Source: Bin80 sp965220365 (lineage in GTDB: Bacteria; Bacteroidota; Rhodothermia; Rhodothermales; Bin80). From it: DNA of 64,000 nucleotides. A program made the position numbers and the translations under genes. Where the stretch lies: the NCBI GenBank assembly GCA_965220365.1, contig OZ244823.1, positions 930,001 to 994,000 of the forward strand. The letters run 5' to 3'. Each line of letters opens with the position of its first letter. The first letter of the stretch is position 1. This document shows, in pieces, positions 36,454-46,402 of this stretch. The notes beneath the pieces were generated by a model. That model made no database searches. It saw only the letters and a list, made by a program, of their open reading frames with translations, and was not told the origin of the DNA.

Positions 36454-37045
36454 CTGTATGTCTATGTCAAATCCCGTACCCTCAAATCTGGAAAAAAAGC
36501 GTATACCTATTCGCTGGCCGAATCCTATCGTGTCCATGGAAGCCCACGTCAACGGACCTTGCTCAATCTCGGGAAAGAGTTCAACATCCCTAGGCAACAA
36601 TGGCCGCTGCTGTAACGGGTCATGGATGAACTGCGCGGATCCGCACGCCTGCCCCTGGAAGATGAGGCGCTCGTGCAGGCCGGGCAGGACATCGTTCAGA
36701 GGCTGAGACAAAAGGGCTATGATATCCATGACCCGCGCGAGGATCGAGATGCCATCCTGCCCCATGAGATCCATCATACCGACACGCGCACGGTGGGCGG
36801 GGAGCGCGTGGCACTCCAGGCACTGCAGACGCTGGGGTTTGCCAAGATCCTGCGAACCCTGAACTTTCACCAGGGTCAGATCCACTGGGCTACGATCCTG
36901 GTGGTGGGACGGATGCTCTCTCCTGGCAGTGAACGACAAACCCATGACTGGATGTGCGCGCAGTCCAGTATCCTGGATCTGCTTTGTAGCCGACGCCCGA
37001 GTCTGAATACGCGCTACAACACGGCGGCCCGTCTCTACCGGCACC
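36454..37045 (+). pseudogene. IS1634-like transposase N-terminal remnant
   Basis: The frame encodes the typical opening of IS1634-family transposases (YVKSRTLKSGKK, then ESYRVHGSPRQRTLLNLG), meets an in-frame TAA at 36613, and continues in the same frame with VALQALQTLGFAKILRTLNF and VVGRMLSPGSERQTHDW. Family resemblance stops near 37045, where the opposite-strand DDE transposase remnant begins. Start codon, catalytic core and C-terminus are absent. Broken by nonsense mutation and truncation. Confidence 0.78.
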
Positions 37046-37791
37046 TGTCCCGATGCCCGACTGTGGGCGTGAATCGCCTTTGCGTCATAGGCGCTGTCCA
37101 TGAGATCATAACAGTGATCGACCCGCTGGACCGTCAAGGTCGCCAATGGAATGGCGGCCTGACTGTCATGCAGGGACGCTGACGTGACCAGACAACTGAT
37201 GGGAACCCTGCCGTCTGCAACATCCATATGCAGTTTATATCCCGTCCAGAACTGCGTAGACCCTTTCGCATTGCGCTTGCATGAGACCCTGCACTCTTTT
37301 GGCAAATCGGACAACATCTCCTTCAGTGTCATCGTACGCTGGCGTGCCAGACGGTTGGGGGCCTTTGGACGTTCGTCCCCTTTCTTTGGACGCCCACGTT
37401 TGCGGGCCACCGGGGCAGGCTTCTTTTTCTTCGGTACCGCCTTCTCACGCGCTTCAATGGCAGTCGAATCCCGAGAAATATGCCCGACCAGATGCTCCCG
37501 ATAGCTGTTTGGGATCAATGCCTCATGGAGCCGAGACGGCAGCGCGGTCGCAGCAAATTCCTGGAATGCACATGAAAACGTCGAGATACTGGGCACATCA
37601 CACGAACGGCACCAACCACACAGAGACCGAAGCATCGTGTCCGAACGTATGCGCTCATGCAACCCGGCCGTTGCGGGAATATTCAAAACCATCTTGGCCA
37701 AAAACGACCGGGCGAGCGAAGCGCGATGTGCCTGCGGACGCCCCGGCGCACGCAGCACAGGGCGGGGCAAAAAATGCTCCACCTCCACCAT
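37045..37791 (-). pseudogene. IS4/IS5-superfamily DDE transposase, 3'-truncated
   Basis: About 249 codons from ATG 37791. ISRDSTAIEAREK holds the first catalytic Asp, a basic linker (KKKKPAPVARKRGRPKKGD) follows, then GYKLHMDVADG and LMDSAYDAKAI with the second Asp. The third acidic residue is missing because the frame runs into antisense IS1634-like sequence at about 37045. A continuous frame to 36370 is therefore a chimera and not a protein. The exact IS family is uncertain. Confidence 0.72.
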
Positions 37792-38241
37792 CTCGAAGAT
37801 CTATAGCAATGTCCTGTACCGCCGCGGAAGCGAACCATAGTACTGCGCGAGCTGGGGGAACAACTCTTGTTGACAGGAAATACAAAATCCTCGTAATTTC
37901 TTTCTGAGGGACATCGGAGCCTCCGCGGTTTTTTTTTGATGAGATCCAACCTTCCAAAGATACGAATCTGGAGGCTCCGGGCCCTCGTTTTGGGGCCGCC
38001 CAACCGCTTGGAAAACAAGGCCCAACTCCGATCAGATCAAAGATGCACCAGCGAAACCAGAAACCTCGAAAAATCCTCCAGTCTGAGAGTTTTGCAAGAA
38101 GCTCGAGGGTTATTATTTTGGGAGAACGTCTGGCGCACAGAAGTCTCATCGCCTAAAGTCTTGAGCGATCACATTTTGAATATGACACATAATAAACATA
38201 CCCCCCCCCCCCTGTGTTTTATACGTGAGATAGGCATCAAG
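37792..38241. other. Region between IS remnants and the giant LRR gene
   Basis: 450 bp. The frame of the LRR gene is open through the part from 37936, but without protein-like composition. An inverted repeat (CGGAGCCTCC at 37915-37924, GGAGGCTCCG at 37970-37979) with a T9 run between the arms could be an element end or a terminator. The C12 tract at 38201-38212 lies 29 bp before the chosen start. Confidence 0.5.
38201..38212 (+). repeat. C12 homopolymer upstream of the LRR gene
   Basis: Twelve consecutive C. An ATG at 38182 reads through the tract in frame into the signal peptide, while the preferred ATG (38242) is beyond it. Slippage could thus change a leader reading frame or promoter spacing. 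Assembly or sequencing error in homopolymers is possible. Confidence 0.6.
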
Positions 38242-41200
38242 ATGAGATCTATCACATTGGCGCTCGTGATGTTCTGTTTTTTGCCTGCATCTCTTTTTGC
38301 GCAGAGGTTGCAAATCGCCCCGGCGGCAATGACGATTGTAGAGGGAGAATCTGGAGATTTTACGGTGGTCCTGTCGGAGGAACCGACGGCAAATGTGACC
38401 GTGACGATTGTGAGATCTGATGGAACGGACGCGAGCCTGAACAAGAGTGTGTTGATATTTACCCCTTCAAACTGGAGCGTGCCACAGAAAGTGACGGTAA
38501 CGGTGGGAGAAGATGGAGATTTTACAGATGATTCGGATCGGCTGATTTTGATTGCGAGCGGTGAGGGCTATGGGAATGAGAGTGGGGTAACCGTTAGTCC
38601 TGAGACAGCACAGCTTAATTCGGTTGGTCAGACTATTCAACTCAAGGCAGTAGTTCAAGACCAGGATGGAGAACCTATAACAGGGTACCCTTTGGAATGG
38701 TCCAGTTCCGATCCCTCCGTAGCCACGGTAGATTCAACTGGCAAAATCACCGGTGTCAGTAACGGCACAACGACAGTCACCGCCGCACTTGCCACGGCCT
38801 CTGGGGAGACAACGATCTTGGTTAATGATCCTACCGTGAACCTTTCTGATCGCGAGATTCTTGAGGTGCTGTACAGGGCGACCGGAGGAGACAACTGGAC
38901 GCAGCGCGATGGATGGCTAACCGACGCACCTCTTGACCAATGGTATGGGGTAGAGATGGATGAAGACGGCCAAGTGACCGCTCTAAAGCTGCGAGAGAAT
39001 GGTTTGAACGGCATTATCCCGGTGGAACTTGGAGGCCTAGCGCATCTTGAGATACTGGATCTATACAACAACCGTCTCACGGGCATGTTGCCATCAGAGA
39101 TCGGCAACCTAGTACGGCTCCGGGAACTTGACTTGGGCAACACCGGTCTTGAAGGCGAGATTCCTAAGACATTGGGCAAGCTAGTTGAGCTTGTCCAGTT
39201 GAACTTCGAAAGTGCATATTTTACCGGATCAATTCCGCCCGAACTGGGGGCACTCACAGAGCTTGAATCTCTGAACCTGTACAACAACAGACTTAGCGGT
39301 ACTATCCCCATCGAACTTGCAGACCTGCGCAGTCTTCAGTTCTTCGCCCTAGACGAAAACCAGTTGAGCGGATCAATCCCCTCAATGTTTCTGCAATTGG
39401 AAGAACTTTATATCTTCACCTGGGGAGCAAACGAAGGACTTTGTCTTCCAGGAACGGAGGACTTTATGGCTTGGCGCACCGTAAAGGAACGGGATTTTAG
39501 GGGACCATCCTGCGATGAAGCAGATCGGATCATTCTCGAACAACTTTACGAGGATACCGACGGAGTGAACTGGACCAACTCAACCGGCTGGCTTGGTGAC
39601 ACGCTACTGGATGAATGGTACGGTGTGAGCACGGACTCGCTTGGACACGTGACAGTACTTGACCTTACGAACAATGGACTGCGGGGAAAACTTCCGAAAA
39701 CCCTCGGGGATCTGAACCAACTGTCCGTCCTCAGGATCGGTGACAACTCTCTTTCGGGCCGAATGCCATCATCTCTGACGAATCTCACATTAGAGGAGTT
39801 CCATTATGCGAATACGGGTTTATGCATTCCTGCGGGGAGAACCTTCCAGCAGTGGCTCACCATGATTTCTGTTCGTGACGGGATAGATGTGGAATGTCCC
39901 CCATCCGAGGATCGAAAGATCCTCTCGTTGCTGTACGAAGCGACCGGTGGCGTGAACTGGACGCAGCAAGATGGATGGCTAACTGATGCATCTATTGACC
40001 AATGGTATGGGGTGGAGACGGATGAAGACGGCCGGGTGACCGCTCTAATGTTGCGAGAGAACGGTTTGAAGGGCATTATCCCGGTGGAACTTGCAGGTCT
40101 AGTGCATCTTGAGATATTGGATCTACACTCCAACGGTCTCGGAGGCGAGTTGCCACCAGAGATCGGCAACCTGGTACGGCTCCGGGAACTTGACTTGGGC
40201 AACACCGGTCTTGAAGGCGAGATTCCTAAGACATTGGGCAAGCTAGTTGAGCTTGTCCAGTTGAGCTTCGAAAGTGCATATTTTACCGGATCAATTCCGC
40301 CCGAACTGGGGGCACTCACAGAGCTTGAATCTCTGAACCTGTTCAGCAACAGACTTAGCGGTACTATCCCCATCGAACTTGCAGACCTGCGCAGTCTTCA
40401 GTTCTTCGCCCTAGACGAAAACCAGTTGAGCGGATCAATCCCCTCAATGTTTCTGCAATTGGAAGAACTTTTTATCTTCAACTGGGGAGCAAACGAAGGA
40501 CTTTGTCTTCCAGGAACGGAGGACTTTATGGCTTGGCGCACCGTAAAGGAACGGGATTTTAGGGGACCATACTGCAATGAAGCAGACCGTATCACTCTCG
40601 AACAACTTTACGAGCATATCGACGGGGCAAACTGGACAAATTCAACCGGATGGCTTGGTGACACGCCACTGGATGAATGGTACGGTGTGAGCATGGACTC
40701 GCTTGGACACGTGACAGTACTTGACCTTACGAACAATGGACTGCGGGGAAAACTTCCGAAAACCCTCGGGGATCTGAACCAACTGTCCGTCCTCAGGATC
40801 GGTGACAACTCTCTTTCGGGCCGAATGCCATCATCTCTGACGAATCTCACATTAGAGGAGTTCCATTATGCGAATACGGGTTTATGCATTCCTGCGGGGA
40901 GAACCTTCCAGCAGTGGCTCACCATGATTTCTGTTCGTGACGGGATAGATGTGGAATGTCCCCCATCCGAGGATCGAAAGATCCTCTCGTTGCTGTACGA
41001 AGCGACCGGTGGCGTGAACTGGACGCAGCAAGATGGATGGCTAACTGATGCATCTATTGACCAATGGTATGGGGTGGAGACGGATGAAGACGGCCGGGTG
41101 ACCGCTCTAATGTTGCGAGAGAACGGTTTGAAGGGCATTATCCCGGTGGAACTTGCAGGTCTAGTGCATCTTGAGATATTGGATCTACACTCCAACGGTC

Positions 41201-44200
41201 TCGGAGGCGAGTTGCCACCAGAGATCGGCAACCTGGTACGGCTCCGGGAACTTGACTTGGGCAACACCGGTCTTGAAGGCGAGATTCCTAAGACATTGGG
41301 CAAGCTAGTTGAGCTTGTCCAGTTGAGCTTCGAAAGTGCATATTTTACCGGATCAATTCCGCCCGAACTGGGGGCACTCACAGAGCTTGAATCTCTGAAC
41401 CTGTTCAGCAACAGACTTAGCGGTACTATCCCCATCGAACTTGCAGACCTGCGCAGTCTTCAGTTCTTCGCCCTAGACGAAAACCAGTTGAGCGGATCAA
41501 TCCCCTCAATGTTTCTGCAATTGGAAGAACTTTTTATCTTCAACTGGGGAGCAAACGAAGGACTTTGTCTTCCAGGAACGGAGGACTTTATGGCTTGGCG
41601 CACCGTAAAGGAACGGGATTTTAGGGGACCATACTGCAATGAAGCAGACCGTATCACTCTCGAACAACTTTACGAGCATATCGACGGGGCAAACTGGACA
41701 AATTCAACCGGATGGCTTGGTGACACGCCACTGGATGAATGGTACGGTGTGAGCATGGACTCGCTTGGACACGTGACAGTACTTGACCTTACGAACAATG
41801 GACTGCGGGGAAAACTTCCGAAAACCCTCGGGGATCTGAACCAACTGTCCGTCCTCAGGATCGGTGACAACTCTCTTTCGGGCCGAATGCCATCATCTCT
41901 GACGAATCTCACATTAGAGGAGTTCCATTATGCGAATACAGGTTTATGCATTCCTGCGGGGAGAACCTTCCAGCAGTGGCTCACCATGATTTCTGTTCGT
42001 GACGGGATAGATGTGGAATGTCCCCCATCCGAGGATCGAAAGATCCTCTCGTTGCTGTACGAGGCGACCGACGGTGTGAACTGGACGCAGCAAGATGGAT
42101 GGCTAACTGACGCATCTCTTGACCAATGGTATGGGGTGGAGACGGATGAAGACGGCCAAGTGACCGCTCTAATGTTGCCAGAGAACGGTTTGAAGGGCAT
42201 TATCCCGGTGGAACTTGCAGGTCTAGTGCATCTTGAGATATTGGATCTACACTCCAATGGTCTCGGAGGCGAGTTGCCACCAGAGATCGGCAACCTGGTG
42301 CGGCTCTGGAAACTTGACTTGGGCAATTCCAATTTGCAGGGAGAGATTCCTAAGACATTAGGCAAGCTAGTTGAGCTTGTCCAGTTGAACTTCGAAGGTG
42401 CAAATTTTACCGGATCAATTCCGCCCGAACTGGGGGCACTCACAGAGCTTGAATTCCTGAACCTGTTCAACAACAAACTTAGCGGTCGCGTACCCGTCGA
42501 ACTTGCAGGCCTTTCCAGTCTTCAGTATTTCTACCTGGAGGGAAATCAGTTGAGCGGATCAATCTCCCCAATGTTCCTGAAATTGGAGGCACTTGAGATC
42601 TTCTATTGGCGGGTAAACGACGGACTTTGTGCTCCAGAAACGGAGGACTTTATAGCTTGGCGCACTGTAAAGGACCGGGGTTTTCTGGGACCATACTGCA
42701 ATGAAGCAGATCGGATCGTTCTCGAGGGACTTTACAAGAACACCGATGGAGCGAACTGGACCAACTCAACCGGCTGGCTTAGTGATGACACGGCATTGGA
42801 AGATTGGTACGGTGTGAGCACGGACTCGCTTGGACGCGTGACAGTACTTGAGCTTACGAACAATGGACTGCGGGGAAAACTTCCGAAAACCCTCGGAGAT
42901 CTGAACCAACTGTCCATCCTCAGGATGGGTGACAACCCTCTTTCGGGCCGAGTGACATCATTCCTGACGAAGCTTACATTGGAAGAGTTCCGTTATGCGA
43001 ATACGGGTTTATGCATTCCTGCGGGGAGAACCTTCCAGCAGTGGCTCGCCACGATTCCTGTTCGTGACAGGACGGATGTTCAATGCCCTGCTTCCTCTGA
43101 TCGTGAAATCCTCTCGTTGCTGTACGAAGCGACCGGTGGCGTGAACTGGAGTAAGCAGGATGGATGGTTAACCGACGCACCCCTTGGAGCCTGGCACGGC
43201 GTGACGGTGAACGATCTGGGGCAGGTCGTTAAATTGCAGCTCTTCGGCAATAATTTGCGTGGCCAAATACCGCTCGAACTTGGGGAGATGGTCGCCCTTC
43301 GTTTGCTGGATCTTTCCTACAACTGGCTTGAGGGAGCCATCCCCTCCTCTCTGGGCGAAATCAAGACACTTACGGAGCTCTATCTGGAGAGCAATCTGCT
43401 CTCCGGGCCGATCCCCGCTGAGTTAGGTAACCTTCCCCTGTATATTCTGCATCTGCAGGATAACAAACTGGAGGGAGCCATTCCTTCTGAATTGGGCAAT
43501 CTGTTTCGACTTTTGGATCTGCGCATCAGCGATAATCAATTGAGCGGCAAGATTCCCCCGGAATTCGGCAATTTGTCTGCTGTGCAAGTTATTTGGATGT
43601 ATGAGAACCGGCTTGAGGGTGAGATCCCGCCGGAGTTGGGGCGCCTGTCTTCATTGGAAATCCTTTATGCAGGGGACAACAACTTGTCCGGGACGATCCC
43701 GCCGAGGCTCGGCAACCTACGATCTATCAGAATCCTAACCTTTGATGAAAACAATCTGAGTGGCCCAATTCCTTCCTCGATGGGCAATCTCACGACCATG
43801 ACCGGGGAACTCAATCTAGAAAGAAACAATCTGTCTGGCGAGATTCCGGCTAGTTTGGGAAGGTTGCAGAAATTAAGACAACTGAAACTTAGCCACAACA
43901 ACTTGTCGGGATCAATCCCGCCCGAGATCGGTCAGATGCGTGCTCTTCAATGGTTGGCTTTGTCCAATAATCCCGGACTTACCTCGTCAATACCTTCGAC
44001 TTTTCTCGACCTTGCCAATCTTGTTCGGTTTGAGACGAGAGGCACGGGACTGTGTATCGCGCAGGATTCTCCACTCGCCGAGCCAACGGTTGCACGGCGT
44101 TTACGTCTACCTTTCTGTGGTGGATTAGAGGAGCATTCCACCGCGTATCTGTCCCAGTCTATTCAATCGGCAGAGTACCCGATCCCACTCGTGGCCGGCA

Positions 44201-45630
44201 GAGATGCGCTTCTGCGCGTATTCCCGATTTCGGCGCAAAGTACCGATGCGAGCATACCACCAGCACGAGCGACCCTGTTCGTCGACGGAGCAGAGGTCTA
44301 TACGGTTGATATTCCCGGTCAATCCACCCCGATTCCAACTGAACTGGCCCATGCGGAGGCATCTCTGGACCGTTCCGCCAATACTCGCATTCCGGGCTCG
44401 GTGATACAACCTGGCCTGGAGATGATTATTGACATTGATCCCGAGGGAACATTAGATGCTGATCTCGAAATGGTACGCCGGATTCCCGAGTCGGGACGGG
44501 TATCCGTGGGCGTTCAGACGATGCCTACGTTGGAACTTACGATGGTACCCTTCGTCTGGCAGACGAAGCCCGATAACACCGCTGTAGAACTGATAGAGCA
44601 AATGGTGCAGGACCCTCAGGGGCACAGGTTACTTTCAGAAACCCGAACCCTGCTACCAGTCAATAACATCGCCGTGAGGGCCCATCGGTCCATCGTGATA
44701 TCATCCAACGACGCGGACCATCTCCTTGACGCAGTGAGCGCAATCCGTGCTGTTGAGGGCGGGACAGGGTACTGGATGGGGGCGATTTCCGGCGAAGCCA
44801 AAGGAGCCTGGGGGGTTGCCTGGATTAACGGATGGACCAGTTACGTGCGGCTGGGGAACGTAAGTCAACCCGAAGAGGCCCTCACTATTGCGCACGAACT
44901 CGGCCACAGCATGAGCCTCTATCATGCTCCCTGTGGAGTGAGTTCCGTGGTGGATCGGGGATATCCTTACGCAAATGCAGCGATTGGATCATGGGGAATT
45001 GATTCACGATCTGGAAACGATATTCTCGTTCCGCTCACACAGTCGGACATGATGTCCTACTGCGTGCCGGCATGGATCAGTGAATACAATTTCAACATCG
45101 CGATGAATCACCGACTTGATCGGGAGGCATCGGCCAAGCGCGTCACAGCGTCAGTTCCTGTCCTGCTGGTCTGGGGCGGCACCGATGAAGTGGGCAGGCC
45201 CTATCTGAATCCGGTATTCGCGGTGAATGCGCCGCCATCCCTCCCCAATGGAGATGGAGCACATCGGCTTGTCGGCCGCGCAGCCAATGGCGATGTTTTG
45301 TTCTCTATCAACTTTGACATGAAATCGGTCGCGGACAGGGAGGGACAACGGGCCGGGTTTGCATTCGCAATCCCCGAAAGTCGGGACTGGACGGATGTCT
45401 TGACAGAAGTCGAATTGACTGGGCCTGCGGGATCGGCCATACTTGATGCGGACTCAAACCAACCGATATTGATCTTGCGTGAGCGGAGCAGTGGCCATGT
45501 ACGGGCGTTTCTGCATGGCGAATCCGCTGCCGGGATCGGTCTGGATGCTGCCGCGGCCGGCTCCCTGGTGTCAGGAACGGATGTCGAGGTCCTCTTCAGC
45601 CGAGGCCTCCCGCAGTCATCACGAAGGTAA
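38242..45630 (+). CDS. Giant exported LRR protein with metzincin-like domain
   Basis: 2,462 residues from ATG 38242, chosen because it starts the signal peptide (MRSITLALVMFCFLPASLFA). Order: signal; a Calx-beta-like segment (about 25-110); a BIG2-like Ig domain (about 130-195, SSSDPSVATVDSTGKITGVS); four tandem ~354-residue LRR modules (203-1619), each with plant-like LRRs (GxIPxELGxLxxLxxLxL) and two NWT...GWL caps; a further LRR block (about 1620-1960); then a C-terminal domain with HELGHSMSLYH (H2218, E2219, H2222, H2228) and a Met-turn-like SDMMSYC (M2270-2271). The zinc pattern is that of metzincins with Ser in place of the usual Gly. No T9SS tail seen. It is probably a secreted or surface protease with an LRR binding surface; target unknown. 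Confidence 0.85.
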   Translation: MRSITLALVMFCFLPASLFAQRLQIAPAAMTIVEGESGDFTVVLSEEPTANVTVTIVRSDGTDASLNKSVLIFTPSNWSVPQKVTVTVGEDGDFTDDSDRLILIASGEGYGNESGVTVSPETAQLNSVGQTIQLKAVVQDQDGEPITGYPLEWSSSDPSVATVDSTGKITGVSNGTTTVTAALATASGETTILVNDPTVNLSDREILEVLYRATGGDNWTQRDGWLTDAPLDQWYGVEMDEDGQVTALKLRENGLNGIIPVELGGLAHLEILDLYNNRLTGMLPSEIGNLVRLRELDLGNTGLEGEIPKTLGKLVELVQLNFESAYFTGSIPPELGALTELESLNLYNNRLSGTIPIELADLRSLQFFALDENQLSGSIPSMFLQLEELYIFTWGANEGLCLPGTEDFMAWRTVKERDFRGPSCDEADRIILEQLYEDTDGVNWTNSTGWLGDTLLDEWYGVSTDSLGHVTVLDLTNNGLRGKLPKTLGDLNQLSVLRIGDNSLSGRMPSSLTNLTLEEFHYANTGLCIPAGRTFQQWLTMISVRDGIDVECPPSEDRKILSLLYEATGGVNWTQQDGWLTDASIDQWYGVETDEDGRVTALMLRENGLKGIIPVELAGLVHLEILDLHSNGLGGELPPEIGNLVRLRELDLGNTGLEGEIPKTLGKLVELVQLSFESAYFTGSIPPELGALTELESLNLFSNRLSGTIPIELADLRSLQFFALDENQLSGSIPSMFLQLEELFIFNWGANEGLCLPGTEDFMAWRTVKERDFRGPYCNEADRITLEQLYEHIDGANWTNSTGWLGDTPLDEWYGVSMDSLGHVTVLDLTNNGLRGKLPKTLGDLNQLSVLRIGDNSLSGRMPSSLTNLTLEEFHYANTGLCIPAGRTFQQWLTMISVRDGIDVECPPSEDRKILSLLYEATGGVNWTQQDGWLTDASIDQWYGVETDEDGRVTALMLRENGLKGIIPVELAGLVHLEILDLHSNGLGGELPPEIGNLVRLRELDLGNTGLEGEIPKTLGKLVELVQLSFESAYFTGSIPPELGALTELESLNLFSNRLSGTIPIELADLRSLQFFALDENQLSGSIPSMFLQLEELFIFNWGANEGLCLPGTEDFMAWRTVKERDFRGPYCNEADRITLEQLYEHIDGANWTNSTGWLGDTPLDEWYGVSMDSLGHVTVLDLTNNGLRGKLPKTLGDLNQLSVLRIGDNSLSGRMPSSLTNLTLEEFHYANTGLCIPAGRTFQQWLTMISVRDGIDVECPPSEDRKILSLLYEATDGVNWTQQDGWLTDASLDQWYGVETDEDGQVTALMLPENGLKGIIPVELAGLVHLEILDLHSNGLGGELPPEIGNLVRLWKLDLGNSNLQGEIPKTLGKLVELVQLNFEGANFTGSIPPELGALTELEFLNLFNNKLSGRVPVELAGLSSLQYFYLEGNQLSGSISPMFLKLEALEIFYWRVNDGLCAPETEDFIAWRTVKDRGFLGPYCNEADRIVLEGLYKNTDGANWTNSTGWLSDDTALEDWYGVSTDSLGRVTVLELTNNGLRGKLPKTLGDLNQLSILRMGDNPLSGRVTSFLTKLTLEEFRYANTGLCIPAGRTFQQWLATIPVRDRTDVQCPASSDREILSLLYEATGGVNWSKQDGWLTDAPLGAWHGVTVNDLGQVVKLQLFGNNLRGQIPLELGEMVALRLLDLSYNWLEGAIPSSLGEIKTLTELYLESNLLSGPIPAELGNLPLYILHLQDNKLEGAIPSELGNLFRLLDLRISDNQLSGKIPPEFGNLSAVQVIWMYENRLEGEIPPELGRLSSLEILYAGDNNLSGTIPPRLGNLRSIRILTFDENNLSGPIPSSMGNLTTMTGELNLERNNLSGEIPASLGRLQKLRQLKLSHNNLSGSIPPEIGQMRALQWLALSNNPGLTSSIPSTFLDLANLVRFETRGTGLCIAQDSPLAEPTVARRLRLPFCGGLEEHSTAYLSQSIQSAEYPIPLVAGRDALLRVFPISAQSTDASIPPARATLFVDGAEVYTVDIPGQSTPIPTELAHAEASLDRSANTRIPGSVIQPGLEMIIDIDPEGTLDADLEMVRRIPESGRVSVGVQTMPTLELTMVPFVWQTKPDNTAVELIEQMVQDPQGHRLLSETRTLLPVNNIAVRAHRSIVISSNDADHLLDAVSAIRAVEGGTGYWMGAISGEAKGAWGVAWINGWTSYVRLGNVSQPEEALTIAHELGHSMSLYHAPCGVSSVVDRGYPYANAAIGSWGIDSRSGNDILVPLTQSDMMSYCVPAWISEYNFNIAMNHRLDREASAKRVTASVPVLLVWGGTDEVGRPYLNPVFAVNAPPSLPNGDGAHRLVGRAANGDVLFSINFDMKSVADREGQRAGFAFAIPESRDWTDVLTEVELTGPAGSAILDADSNQPILILRERSSGHVRAFLHGESAAGIGLDAAAAGSLVSGTDVEVLFSRGLPQSSRR
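38848..43098 (+). repeat. Four tandem ~1,062-bp LRR modules
   Basis: Modules run 38848-39909, 39910-40971, 40972-42033 and 42034-43098 (1,062, 1,062, 1,062 and 1,065 bp). Each starts at the DR(E/K)IL(E/S) codons. Modules 2 and 3 appear identical except for one base at 41940 (A instead of G). Module 1 is close in its second half; module 4 is more divergent and carries one extra codon. The pattern shows recent unequal crossing-over or gene conversion. Confidence 0.93.
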
Positions 45631-45897
45631 AGATAGGAGTGGGCATTCTCTGGTGTCCAGCATCAATTCGCCTGAAACTTATTTTTTCAAACGAACTGGA
45701 TAGACGCTTGATCAATCGTCTCGCTGATCCGCATCTAAAACAGATCGAAGCATCGCACAGAACTGGATTCCCAGAATAACCTACGGATTCATTCCCCTGG
45801 CTGTAGCTATGCGCCTGTAGAATTCGTACGTTTTGCAGTATGGGGGAGATGTGTTTGAAACTTATCTGGTTCTACCGGCATTGTTGTGGATAGAGGT

Positions 45898-46065
45898 TTA
45901 GTCCTCCGCAGAAGAAGGGCACACAGATCTGAAGTGTTCGGATTTTCTGTCCCCTTGTCCAATGGCTTTCACCTCCTGGATCTTTCCGTTGACTCGTTCG
46001 GCCCTGGCATTGGGTTGTTCATGACAAAGTGCCATTACACACTCCCTCGCCGCCGATTCTGCCCG
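45898..46065 (-). pseudogene. ISL3-type transposase C-terminal remnant
   Basis: A 55-codon open stretch reading CHEQPNARAERVNGKIQEVK and then RKSEHFRS, which matches the C-terminal part of ISL3-family transposases (NARAExxNxxIQ and FRxxxLFF). It has an upstream stop and no start, so only a relic remains. Confidence 0.6.
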
Positions 46066-46402
46066 TCAAACAACCGTTCGTTAATGCTCCATGTATCATT
46101 TGATTACACGCCGGTTTGGAGAAAATCAGTAAGAACACGATCACATTTCATGCACATCTTCGATTGGTTTAATGGAACACAAAAATTAATCATTCCATAC
46201 AAATGCCGGTAGTACCACTTATCTTTTCAAACGAGAGCATCGTTTGTCCCCTTTTCGGTGCAAAGGCTTTTATTCCAGAATAGAACTTCAGATCTTCGTG
46301 TAACTTACACAAGTGTATCCTGCATTTGGTAGGGCTATAAAGTTGCGGTAGTTCCCTTCTCTCTGTCAGGGTTGTATTCCAATCTTCACGGCTTTTCAAG
46401 CA
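46066..46402. other. Intergenic region downstream of the helicase gene
   Basis: 337 bp with no gene I can support. A minus-strand 69-codon frame with a TTG start (46190-46399) follows the helicase stop directly, but its composition is not protein-like. No clear terminator is seen. Confidence 0.4.

Noticed and set aside
36370..37791. A 473-codon minus-strand frame as one transposase
   Set aside because: Only about the first 249 codons look like a DDE transposase; the rest is antisense to the IS1634-like remnant.
39804..42476. Long, repeated minus-strand frames opposite the LRR gene
   Set aside because: They recur with the module period and have low-complexity Ser/Arg/Pro content, typical antisense shadows of a repetitive gene.
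38848..43098. Repeat array considered as CRISPR
   Set aside because: The unit is 1,062 bp, coding and without spacers; it encodes LRR modules.
45886..46212. A 108-codon plus-strand frame downstream of the LRR gene
   Set aside because: It is the opposite strand of the ISL3 transposase relic.
46190..46399. A 69-codon TTG-start frame after the helicase as a fifth operon gene
   Set aside because: Composition does not look protein-like, there is no ribosome binding site and no recognised family.
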